Shown here piece by piece: positions 10,665-19,586 of a DNA stretch of 64,000 nucleotides; position 1 is the first letter of the stretch, and every line of letters begins with the position of its first letter. The position numbers and the translations under genes are program-made. The stretch is from Ananas comosus (Eukaryota; Streptophyta; Magnoliopsida; Poales; Bromeliaceae): assembly GCF_001540865.1 (NCBI RefSeq), contig NC_033625.1:13796866-13860865 (forward strand), written 5' to 3'. Below the pieces are notes generated by a model. That model was not told the origin of the DNA, made no database searches, and saw only the letters and a program-made list of their open reading frames with translations.

Positions 10665-12166
10665 ATCAAACGAGTAAGTCTATGTCGAAACCTGCGCTTT
10701 TGCTTCGCGCGATTTAGCGGGTTTTAACAAAGCGCACTTATATGGTTGACAGTTTTTCACCATCTCTGCGGCACATACTTCGGCTTCATCGGCCGAATCT
10801 TCATTCTCTTCAGACAAATTCGGCTCTTCATAAGCCGAAGACTACTCAAGGAAAGAGATATTTTTCTCCTTTCCCTTGTTCCATTCTCTATTTCGGCTCC
10901 ATTTGGGCCAATCTTCATTATTACCCTTTCGAAATTGCTCATATTGAGCAACTCGAACTCCCAAATCAAAAAGATTTAGAAAGAATTTATTCTCAAAATG
11001 ATCTTTAATTTTAAAATACATGCCGTTGAATGTCATTTTGGCAAATTCCGATTCCGGCATTCTTATGAAACAACGACTTCGAGCTGTTTTGAATCGGTTC
11101 AAATATTCATCAACCGATTCTCCTATTCTCTATCTGAATTGAGCCAAATCCGCAACCGATAGTTCTGGCTTTATTCTATAAAACTGTTCGTGGAATTTAC
11201 CCTCTAATTCGTCCCAGTCTCGGACGGAATTAGCAGGTAAACTCGTGTACCAAGTGAAAGTCGTCTTGGTTAATAAGGTATTAAATAACCTCAACTTTAA
11301 AAACGGATCTGCCGCGGTCTCACGGCACTGGGCTGTAAACTGCGTGACGTGCTCGACCGTGTTTTCGGTCTCGTCACCGAAAAACTTGTCAAACTTCGGC
11401 ATCTTCCAATTTGCCGGATATGGGTGTTCTGCGTCAATATTCGCAGGATAAGGTGATCTAAAAACAGGCCGCATTACCGGCCTTGTACCTACTCCGAAGG
11501 TGTTCCGGATGGCTTCATCTATTTGGGCATAAATCTCATTATTAATCCCCTGTAAGGGGGCTTGCACTGGTGCTGGGTTCGGTGGTTGTGGCACACCTAG
11601 ATTTTGTACTAAGGGATTAACCCCTTGTGCAATTGGAGCTTGCCCTCTAGCCCCTATATTTTGAGGCTGATATGCTGCTACTGGTAGAGGATGTCGTAAA
11701 CCCCAGGCTATCTCTGGCTGTTGACCTGCATTAATTACAGCCGGTCTATAAGCCGCTTGATATGGTGCCCCCTGGTATTGGGGCTGACCATTTACCGGTG
11801 TTACAGGATTTTGTAACACTGGTGCCATCATGGGCGTTTGCAAACCTAATGTTGGCTGATCATTCCGAGTCAACAATTGCCCTATTCGGGCTATATTCTC
11901 GTTAGAGGCTGTGATTGCGGCCAATACGGCATCCAGCCGTGCAGTACTCGCATGACTATTTTGGTCCAAAACTTGCAAGACCCGAGTCATTTGTCCAAGC
12001 GCCTGAGCCAGGTTAGGCTCCTGTTCGCCAGATTGACCACTGGCCTCACCTTCGGCAGTAAGACTGCTTGGCGCTCTACAGTATTCTTTGAATTACTGGG
12101 CTGTTCGCTTCCAGAATTTCTAGGAACGGCCCTATTACGGAGATTCATGGCATTATCATTAGTCAT
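10665..12166 (-). pseudogene. Gag capsid region of the Tat element
   Basis: Starts from ATG at 12166 (MTNDNAMNLRNRAV); a frameshift near 12040-12090 takes the reading to the open stretch 11990-11130. This carries a Pro/Gln-rich N-terminal region, then the retrotransposon Gag core: FDKFFGDETENTVEHVTQF and WYTSLPANSVRDWDELEGKF. The frame is interrupted at about 11130 and resumes at 11102-10842 (PESEFAKMTFNGMYFKIKDH), with a further stop at about 10842. Gag forms the virus-like particle of the element. Confidence 0.85.
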
Positions 12167-12194
12167 AATTTGTATAAAAAGTGAAATTACCTAA

Positions 12195-12225
12195 AAAGCT
12201 GTGTCCCACCGGGCGTGTCCAAAAT
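12195..12225 (-). other. Primer-binding-site region of the Tat element
   Basis: Directly inside the 5' LTR, the - strand reads ATTTTGG followed by ACACGCCCGGTGGGACACAG. Position and the TGG start fit a tRNA primer-binding site. I do not assign the tRNA with confidence. Confidence 0.5.
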
Positions 12226-13013
12226 TATTGGGAGCCGAATTTCCCGACCCTAGACCCCGTCAAAGATCCTCCTCGGGAAGCGCATCGGGGTGAGGAAGGG
12301 CTGCGGATAGTGACCATCGAAGTTTGCGCCCTTCGACAGATCAAGCGATTTGGCTGACGAGGGATCGGATCAGCCGAGTTCGAAAACCTTTACCGTAGAA
12401 TCGGTTTGGCTGGATGAGCCGAATGTACTGACTAAGCAAGGATTGAGGTCGGCCGATGAGCCGAACGACTAAAAAAACTTAAACTGATCGACTCGAGGAG
12501 CCAAATGCCTAAATAACACAGAATCTAGCCGGCTTGAGGAGCCGAATGCCTCTATATTGATTGACTGGAGAGAGAAGTACAAAGGCGGATATGAAGTTTA
12601 CAACGGAGTAATGCCCGTGGGGCAGACAGACTCCAAAGATCTAACTTAAAAACTACTCCTAGGAAAAAAACAGCAAAATTACAAGTAGACTACTACTAGA
12701 AAGTGTAGGAAATTGCGTGAAAGATAAAAGCGGTCTTTTGTGCACAAGGGCAAAGACTTCTTTATTTTAGGGTGTTATTGGCCTATTTATATGTTGCCCT
12801 TTGATCAGTTACTCCTTCTCCATGATCGGCCATAATTTCCTAATTCTTCGGACCACTTCCAGCCAATCGGAACCGCTTACAACCGTTTGCGGTTACTATA
12901 ACCCCCTCGTTCTAGCGCTGTTCATGCTTCCCTTAATGCTCCCGGCACATATCGAAACTGTGGCTCTTGCGTAGACTTGGCGTGCCAGCTGTCCACGCCG
13001 AATTGGCCCAACC
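12226..13013 (-). repeat. 5' LTR of the Tat element
   Basis: Matches 629-1417. Its tips are mutated (TATTGGG instead of TGTTGGG at the left, CCCAACC instead of CCCAACA at the right). As gag-pol is on the - strand, this is the promoter-bearing 5' LTR. Confidence 0.92.
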
Positions 13014-13077
13014 AATTGAAAGAAAAAATGGATATATAGTTGAATGGTGCCTTTGAAAAAAATTAAAAAAAATAGTA

Positions 13078-13594
13078 CACTACAACAAAAACGGTGTATA
13101 GCGACACTTTTAAATGTCGGTACAGGTCAAAAATAGTATTGCTGGCTAAATTACCAACACTTTTAAAAAATGTTATTATATGTAGGGTCGCTAGGTATAT
13201 AGTGACAGTTTAAGAGTGCCGGTATAACCTAAAAAGAATGCTGCTAATTTACTAACACTTATTTAAGTATTTAGCAACCGCCGGAACTCTACCTCATTGG
13301 CTGCAGTGGTGGAGGAAGAAGAGAGCGAAGGGCTCTTCATCTAGGGTTTCAGTGGATTGAGTGAGGGGAGAAGGGGAGATGATGATCGATTTTTCTTTTT
13401 TTTTTTCTTTTCTATTTGTAATTGGACCAAATGGGCTCGGTGGGGTGGGTTGAGTAGAGTAACCTTTTATTTTTGGTTAGATTGAACTTTATATTTAGAT
13501 CTTAATAGACATTTTTTAAAGTTTTGATATAAATGGGACACTTACACAAAAGCGTCTCAAACATATGTCCCTATAACCTAATTCTGATATAGTG
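13078..13594. mobile_element. CACTA-type MITE, copy 1
   Basis: Starts CACTACAACAAAAACGG and ends with a decayed TAGTG. It is the same 515-bp sequence as at 16297-16810 and, inverted, at 25639-26153. The interior includes an inverted pair built on gcgacacttttaaatg and ggacacttttgagtaagtg-type runs, and a poly-T run. The paralogous spacer at about 45025-45045 (atagtataatataaaag) lacks it, which defines the insertion point. No transposase coding. Confidence 0.85.
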
Positions 13595-14098
13595 TACAAT
13601 ATAAAAGGTGAAATAAATCTATAAAATATAATATAGTATAGTGTAATTAAGCCAGTAATAAAAAATATTTTTCCTGCATGCAGTGAATCTCCAGCTACTA
13701 TACACCATAATCAATATTTGATTAATTCTTTAAAATTCAAAATCTAAGTTAACAAGTAGGATATATGATATTTAAAGATATATGTATAAAAATACAAAGT
13801 TGAGAAAATCTTTTACTTATACGTTAAGTAGTTTCAATAATTAGTAGTATTAAAATGACTGCTGTTCAATTTATAAAAATTTATTTTCCAAAATTTAATA
13901 ATCTTTTAATAAAATTTTTTCAGTATCATATGATGCAACTAATAAATTAAGTTTAATAATTGTTGTGATGTGTGTAGCGAATGAAATCTACTTATAACCA
14001 CGGAGCAGGTAATAAATTTCCGATCCATCCACCAACTTTTTAAGGCATAAAATTAAAATTTATTTACTAACTTAATAATATTGTAACATATTGTACAC

Positions 14099-14100
<2 letters not shown>
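13595..14100. repeat. Host spacer repeat, right flank of the Tat element
   Basis: No gene. Matches 45035-45448. The last 200 bases (13912-14111) are identical to 45249-45448 as far as I can read. Confidence 0.7.
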
Positions 14101-14184
<84 letters not shown>

Positions 14185-14193
14185 GAGAGAGAG
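14101..14193. repeat. (TA)n(GA)n microsatellite
   Basis: About 44 bases of TA followed by about 45 bases of GA repeat. It abuts MITEs on its right side, a recurrent arrangement in this window (29071-29120, 39062-39128, 56615-56670). Confidence 0.9.
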
Positions 14194-14440
14194 TTAGACT
14201 GGAATATTATTTATAGTATTTGGACTCTTTATTATCCAATTTATAACCCTTTGATAAAAATTTATAGGGTTAGAATGATAGTGATCTCCTAGGATTGAGG
14301 GATGGTCCTCCTATGGTTTAGTAGTTATTAGTAAAATAATATTAATCCAATAATAAAAATAATTAAAGAAATAGATCTAACGGCAAAAAATTGAATAGCA
14401 AAAGAATCCAAATACTATTAATAGTTCTATCTCAACTATA
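14194..14440. mobile_element. Small micron-like MITE (about 245 bp)
   Basis: Inverted ends: gttagactggaatattatttatagtattt on the left, aatactattaatagttctatctcaac on the right. The interior shares taacggcaaaaaattgaatagca with the family copies at 28708-28905, 35058-35290, 39130-39300 and the split copy 15166/17348/19553. No coding. Confidence 0.6.
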
Positions 14441-14449
14441 TATAGAGAG

Positions 14450-14985
14450 AGAGAAAGTTGAGCTGGAATGCTATTACTAGCAAACGGGCTCTATTGCCAC
14501 CGATTTGTTTTCGATGATAAAGCCTTCAAATCGACGATCAGCACTATTGAACATAATTTATACCATTTGAAGTATTTAGAAACTAAATTTCAGATATTTT
14601 CGACATCATTGGCCCAATAATCAAAGGGTTTCAAAATTTGTAACTTGAATGGTCGATATAAGACGTTTACTTATTTAACGGCATAAAGAAATCAAAATCA
14701 ATTGAATTTTGTTTAGAAATTTTTTAAACCTATTTAGAACAAGATTTATACTCTTGATCGTGATTACAAGACTTCTATCATCACTATTTAATGAATATTA
14801 ATTTTCAATCATTAATTTTTATATTCACTTGATAAACAAGAGAACAATATCGAAAAAATATGAAATTTGATTTCTATATACTTCAAATGGTATAAATCAT
14901 CTTCAATGATGTCGATCATTGATTTGGAGGCTCCATCATCGAAAACAAATAGGTAGCAACGGAGTCCGTTTGCTACTGATAGCCC
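14450..14985. mobile_element. Micron-like foldback MITE, variant with gcaaacgg ends
   Basis: Left end: ctattactagcaaacgggct... then tgttttcgatgataaagcctt. Right end is its inverted counterpart: ggctccatcatcgaaaaca... then agtccgtttgctactgatag. Interior is conserved with 29121-29670 and 56671-57210 (gaagtatttagaaactaaatttcagat type stretch). It lies beside TA/GA repeats, as described for the rice micron family. Confidence 0.65.
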
Positions 14986-15125
14986 TTGGATGGAGAGATG
15001 TAGTGTTGGGATGATGGTGGTAGGAGGTGGTAGGTGAAAGTGTTCGATCCAAAGGCTATTAGTAACCAAAGAGTAGATCGAAGGATAGAAATTTAGAAAC
15101 ACCAAGGGGTTGGTGCTTCTAAAAG

Positions 15126-15128
<3 letters not shown>

Positions 15129-15165
<37 letters not shown>
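15129..15165. repeat. (TA)n microsatellite
   Basis: About 37 bases of alternating TA between two MITE segments. Confidence 0.85.
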
Positions 15166-15168
<3 letters not shown>

Positions 15169-15240
15169 TTGAGCTAGAATACTGTTAATAGTATTTGCAT
15201 CGTTTTACTACTAATGTATAAATCCTTGGAAAAAAAAAAT
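15166..15240. mobile_element. Left end of a small micron-like MITE later split by two insertions
   Basis: Begins tgaattgagctagaatactgttaatagtattt. The MITE continues at 17357-17522 and finishes at 19554-19570 (tattctagtcggactc). Its middle is interrupted first by the Mutator-like element (15241-17347) and then by the Helitron remnant (17523-19435). Confidence 0.6.
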
Positions 15241-15780
15241 GAGTTAATTGTATACATATTCCTACAAACATGGTGAATTGCAGATATATTCCTGCAAAGC
15301 TCAACTGTCATAAGTTATCTCTGCAAAAGTTCTAATGTATTCAGATATGTCCCTATCGTTAGGGTCCGTTAGAGAAATTTTATTAACCACAGTTAAAATA
15401 CTTAACCATGATTAATTAATAATATGAATTGACAATTTTGCTCTTCTTCTTCTTCCTCTTCCTCTTCCTCTTCCTCTTCCTCTCGTGCTTCTCCTTCTTC
15501 CTCTTCTCCATAACCTAAATAACTAAAGATATTAGATAATTGGTGTCTAATACTTGGGCATCAAATTGCAAACGACAGAATTTAGTGGTCAAAGAGAAAT
15601 TGGTATTCCTGAGGCAACATTCAAGTGTGGGCCAACCAATTCAACAGTAGGGCGTCCACGAGGATTCTTTCTGTATTTTTATCTATTGAATTCGACAATA
15701 TAACAGTTATCTCTGTTATTAACATCTGTTACCGCTGTTGTTGTTGTTGGTTGTTATCGGCATAGAATTAATCAATTAAT

Positions 15781-16132
15781 GGAAAAACTTCAAACTCCCC
15801 ATGTGGTTTCGTAGTTTCTCACTTTGCCCCCCTGTTGTTTAGAACGTATCAATTTACCCCCCTGTGATTTTTTTTTTTCTCTTTTTCTTATCAATTTTAT
15901 TTTTTTTTCTTAAATCAATGATAAGGTTAAAATTAAAGGGTACTAAAGTGAATATTTGATAAATCTAGATGGGTATCTGAAGTTTTTGGTATATAATTTA
16001 ATGAAATATTAACGAAAAAGCTATCAAAAAGATAAAAACGAAACCACAGGGAGGCAAATTGATACACTTTAAACCACAGAGAGGCAAAGTGAGAAACTAC
16101 GAAACCACAAGGGGGGTTTTTGAAGTTTTCCC
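15781..16132. mobile_element. Mutator-type MITE, 352 bp, nested in the Pack-MULE
   Basis: Terminal inverted repeats of about 100 bp: left ggaaaaacttcaaactcccc, right gtttttgaagttttccc. Flanks tcaattaat and ttaattaat form a 9-bp target duplication with one mismatch. The interior has ccacagggaggcaaattg motifs. Same family as 52471-52905. Confidence 0.8.
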
Positions 16133-16145
16133 TTAATTAATTAAT

Positions 16146-16960
16146 GCGTATGAGTTAGGATGATTTAGCGGGGGCGATGTAGCCACAGGAGCCGGCAATG
16201 GCGGACATGCACTTGGAGGCGCCAGAGTCGTGGAGGAACTTGGCGAGGCCGAAGTCGGCGATGTGGGCTTCGAAGGCGGAGTCGAGGAGGATGTTGCACT
16301 ACAACAAAATCGGTCTATAGCGACACTTTTAAATGTAGGTACATGTCAAAAAAGTGTTGCTAGCTAAAATTACCGACACTTTTAAAAAATGTTGCTATAT
16401 GTGGGGTCGCTAGGTATATAGTGGCAGTTAAAGAGTGTCGCTATAACCTAAAAGAGTGCTGCTAATTTACCAACACTTATTTAAGCATTTAGCAACCGCC
16501 GAAACTCTATCTCGTTGGCTGCGGTGGCGGAGGAGGACGACAGGAAAGGCTCTTCGTCTAGAATTTCAGTAGATTGAGTGAAGAGAGAAGAAAATATGGT
16601 AATTGATTTTTTTTTTTTTTTTCTTTTCTGTTTGTAATCGGGCCAAATGGATTAGGTGTGGTGGGTTGAGTAGAATAATCTTTTATTTTTGGCTGGATTA
16701 GGCTTTATATTTAGACATCAGTAGATATTTTTTTAAGTTTTAGCATAAATGGGACACTTATTCAAAAGTGTCCCAAACATGTGTCCCTATAACCTAATTC
16801 TATTGTAGTGTTGTTGGACTTGACGTCGCGGTGGAGGATGAGCGGGGAGCAGTCGTGCTCTGCGAGGACAGCGCGGGGGCCGCCATCGCGTACCACGTGG
16901 TAGCACGGCTCTGCGGCGGCGGCCGCGCGGAGGCCCCGGTTGGCTGAGGGGCGTGGCGCT
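16146..16960 (-). pseudogene. Captured fragment of a CLAVATA1-like LRR receptor kinase, split by a MITE
   Basis: Read on the - strand, 16945-16811 gives EHDCSPLILHRDVKSNN, and after the CACTA MITE (16297-16810) the same frame resumes as [20 protein letters not shown], then [20 protein letters not shown] up to about 16160. This is the catalytic loop to activation segment of the CLV1/FON1/BAM group, with HRD and DFG intact. Sequence upstream (toward 16960) is degenerate and sequence after GYIAP leaves homology. It lies inside a transposon with inverted repeats and a 9-bp duplication, so it is a captured fragment rather than a decaying resident gene. Its high GC contrasts with the surroundings. 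Confidence 0.85.
16297..16810. mobile_element. CACTA-type MITE, copy 2
   Basis: CACTACAACAAAATCGG at the left, CTATTGTAGTG at the right. Exact 3-bp target duplication ttg (16294-16296 and 16811-16813). It interrupts the captured kinase fragment between the codons for SNN and NIL. Confidence 0.92.
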
Positions 16961-17404
16961 GGTGTTGCCGCTCTTCGGGAGGGGAGGGGAGGCGAGGACG
17001 GCGTCAGAGGAGGAGGAAAGCGCATCGGCACGAGGGTCGATACTAAGCATGTGGAGATCGGACAGCTATTGGCGGAGGAGGAGGAGAGCGCGCTGTCGTC
17101 CGCTCCGGCAGCCTGAAAAGAAAGAGAAAGAGGAAGATGGTTGTTTTGGAGTGACATATTTGTGAGGGTAAAATTGTCATTTCATAACTCTACTGTTAAA
17201 AAATTAACAGCTCTCTAACGGATCTTGACCAGAGGGACATATCTGAATATAATAGGACTTTTGTAGGAATAACTTATGAAAGTTGAATTTTTCAGAGATA
17301 TATCTGCAATTCACCATATTTGCAGAAACGTATATGCAATTAACTCAAAAAAAATTTTAGGGTTGGAATTATAGCAGTCTCCTTAGGGTTTAGTAGTAGT
17401 CCCC

Positions 17405-17522
17405 TTATGATTGAGCGGGCGGTTGGTTGAATAATATAATTTAACGGATAGAATTGATCAAGAGGTAGATCTAGTAGTAAAAAATTTGATAGCACCAAGT
17501 ATTTAATTAATATTATTAATAA
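17405..17522. repeat. 118-bp direct repeat, left copy (flank of Helitron remnant)
   Basis: Nearly identical (about two mismatches) to 19436-19553. It is the middle part of the small micron-like MITE. The right copy continues into the MITE's proper end; this one runs into the Helitron 3' end. Confidence 0.85.
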
Positions 17523-18140
17523 CTAGTATTTAACCCGTGCTATGCACGGATAATATAATAATATAAAATAACATAAGTTATTATGTGATGATAAAAAAAT
17601 TTATTCTAATTAATATTATATTTTTTTAAATAATAAAGAAATATACTATTGATCTTAATTATAGTACATATTAAAGTACAAAAGCTAGAATTAATCTGTA
17701 AAATAATTTACAATTACATATTGATGTGCAAAACAAAATGATAACTAAAATTGATATTCAAAATTACAAATGATATTAGTATTTAAGCATATAATGAGAT
17801 CAACTAAACTTTCATATTCTACACAAATTAGAGTAAGCATACGTATATGAGAGACAAATAAATTTTCAAGATTCAAAAATATATAGATATTGGTCTTCAA
17901 GAAAATATAAAGAAAAAAATTTTGTTGCATGAAGATGAAAAGTACATGCTCCAATAACAATATAGATAAATTGTTAGATAAGCAAAATGATAAATATCAT
18001 AATATTAGTGTATTTTTTTCAGAAAAATATCTAAACTTATTTAAAAAATAAAATGACAAAGTTGAATTGTTGAAAAATTGTAAATTTCGAAATAACATGA
18101 GAAAAAATAAACCGCTCACCTATTTTAAGTTCTGAAACAC

Positions 18141-19435
18141 TTATTTAAAAACCACATTACTTGTGGTTTTGGATAACAAACCAACTTTATCACAAATTAA
18201 AATATTCAATCCGTGCTTGCTTCGAACTCTAGATATTGCAACATATAACTGACCATGACTGAATATCGGTCTAGGTAGATATAAGCCAACATGTGATAAC
18301 GATTGACCTTGACTCTTGTTTATTGTCATAGCAAAACAAACAGCCAACTAAAGATGTCTGTGGACCGGGTCGGGTCTGGGTAATTAATATACTGTACCCA
18401 TACCCTAAAAAGAAATGGTTACAAAAAATATATATATACCCTACCCATTTAACTTTGGGTCGGGCCCGGATCTGGGTACTAAAGTTACTAATATACCCAT
18501 CGGGTCTATTTGAGCGGGTCTGAGTAGTGACTACCCGTATATTACCCGTTCAAGACCGGATATGGATCGGGTCTAGATCGGGTACGGATATCCGTATAAA
18601 TATATATTTTTTATAAACTTTATTAAATAGTCAATAGACAAACTATAAAGCCCACCATAAAAAAACTCGCATTTTAATAAGTTGTACCGTCCAATAAAAT
18701 TCATTCAAAAGAAATATTGTCGCTGATGATGATGATGACAATGAAATATTGTTGGCGGAAATGAAATGAAAAAAAATGAGTAGAAAACAAATAGTAAAGA
18801 AATTAGAAAAAAGTAATGAGTAAAAGAGACGGCTAGGGTTTCATTAGGATGAAAATACGTAGTGACTCATCATCTATAAGTCATATTAAAATTGATCCTT
18901 CAACTTCAAAAGTTTATTTTTTTTTTATTTACTATCGGATATTTCATCGGGTCCGGGTCAGGGTCCGGATTTGAAAACTATTCCGGACCCTACCCATTTA
19001 AAAGTTAGGTTCGGGTCGGGTCCAAATCAGGTATGGGTATAAAATATCCGGACCCATATCCGAAACTTTAATGGGTAATTTTTTTTATCCGTATACTATT
19101 CATTTTTTATCGGGTCCGGTTCGGGTCTGGATAGGGTCCGAGTCGGATATGGGATATCGGATATTTTGGACACCTTTACAGTCAACGAAAATTGCCTTAG
19201 TTGCATTTTAAAAAGTAACTTGGAGTCTGATGGAGTAATCACCATACGGGGTATAAACACTTTCTCCCCAATATTGCTCCCAGAAATCACTTTTGCTTCT
19301 ATTATGTATTTTCCCAATTGGGTGATCACTAATCTGGTTCCATTGCATAAACCTAAAGACTTGTCTATATTTCTCAATAACATCACAAAAGCAGCTTGCT
19401 TCAATTTGATCATGTGATTAGGAACTCCTGAGCAT
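18141..19435 (-). pseudogene. Helitron helicase (Pif1-like), C-terminal part, interrupted
   Basis: The upstream piece (19435-19187) reads SGVPNH, FVMLLRNIDKSLGLCNGTRL, then VFIPRMVITPSDSK. The downstream piece (18346-18141) reads FAMTINKSQGQSLSHVGLYL and GQLYVAISRVRSKHGLNILI, the last helicase motifs that contact DNA. They are separated by an 830-bp MITE. In a complete Helitron this 5'-3' helicase is fused to the Rep endonuclease and unwinds DNA during rolling-circle transposition. Nothing N-terminal is present here. Confidence 0.88.
18349..19178. mobile_element. hAT-like non-autonomous element inside the Helitron helicase
   Basis: Short inverted ends, TAAAGATGTC on the left and GACACCTTTA on the right (one mismatch). 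Flanks cagccaac (18341-18348) and cagtcaac (19179-19186) are an 8-bp target duplication with one mismatch, as expected for hAT. Interior is rich in gggtcgggtccgg-type repeats near both ends. No coding. Confidence 0.85.
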
Positions 19436-19553
19436 TTATGATTGAACGGGCGGTTGGTTGAATAATATAATTTAACGGATAGAATTGATCAAGAGGTAGA
19501 TCTAGTAGTAAAAAATTTGATAGCACCAAGTGTTTAATTAATATTATTAATAA
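19436..19553. repeat. 118-bp direct repeat, right copy
   Basis: See 17405-17522. This copy continues through tattctagtcggactc, the natural end of the MITE, so it marks the undisturbed side of the insertion. Confidence 0.85.
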
Positions 19554-19586
19554 TATTCTAGTCGGACTCATATAATATTACATTAA

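Larger units (their letters stand above)
629..13013 (-). mobile_element. Ty3/Gypsy LTR retrotransposon, Tat lineage, decayed full-length copy
   Basis: Two direct LTRs of about 790 bp (629-1417 and 12226-13013) bracket a gag-pol read on the - strand in the order gag, protease, RT, RNase H, archaeal-type RNase H, integrase. The second RNase H, the long spacer between integrase and 3' LTR, and an antisense gene in that spacer are hallmarks of the Tat lineage (Grande, RIRE2, Ogre relatives). Flanking bases are gattg on the left and aattg on the right, a 5-bp target duplication with one mismatch, and the paralogous locus near 44960-44969 is an empty site. The copy is dead: many frameshifts, stops, and a lost catalytic Asp in RT. 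About 20 mismatches over the first 400 aligned LTR bases by eye suggest a moderately old insertion. Confidence 0.93.
15241..17347. mobile_element. Mutator-like element (Pack-MULE type) carrying a receptor-kinase fragment
   Basis: Long terminal inverted repeats of about 180 bp: gagttaattgtatacatatt on the left, its inverse gtatatgcaattaactc on the right, with shared stretches about ataagttatctctgcaaaag and taaccacagtt. It is flanked by an exact 9-bp target duplication, aaaaaaaat (15232-15240 and 17348-17356). There is no transposase. Inside are GC-rich gene-derived sequence (16146-16960), a smaller Mutator MITE and a CACTA MITE. It belongs to the same family as 45613-46599 and 50638-51632. Confidence 0.85.
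17523..19435 (-). mobile_element. Helitron, 3' part only
   Basis: On the - strand the element ends with the hairpin CCGTGC-ATA-GCACGG (17535-17549), about 10 bases before a terminal CTAG (17523-17526), followed by T: the classical Helitron 3' end. Upstream on that strand is the C-terminal part of the Pif1-type helicase. The Rep domain and the 5' TC end are missing; the copy stops at the junction with the 118-bp repeat at about 19436. An hAT-like MITE is nested inside. Confidence 0.82.
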
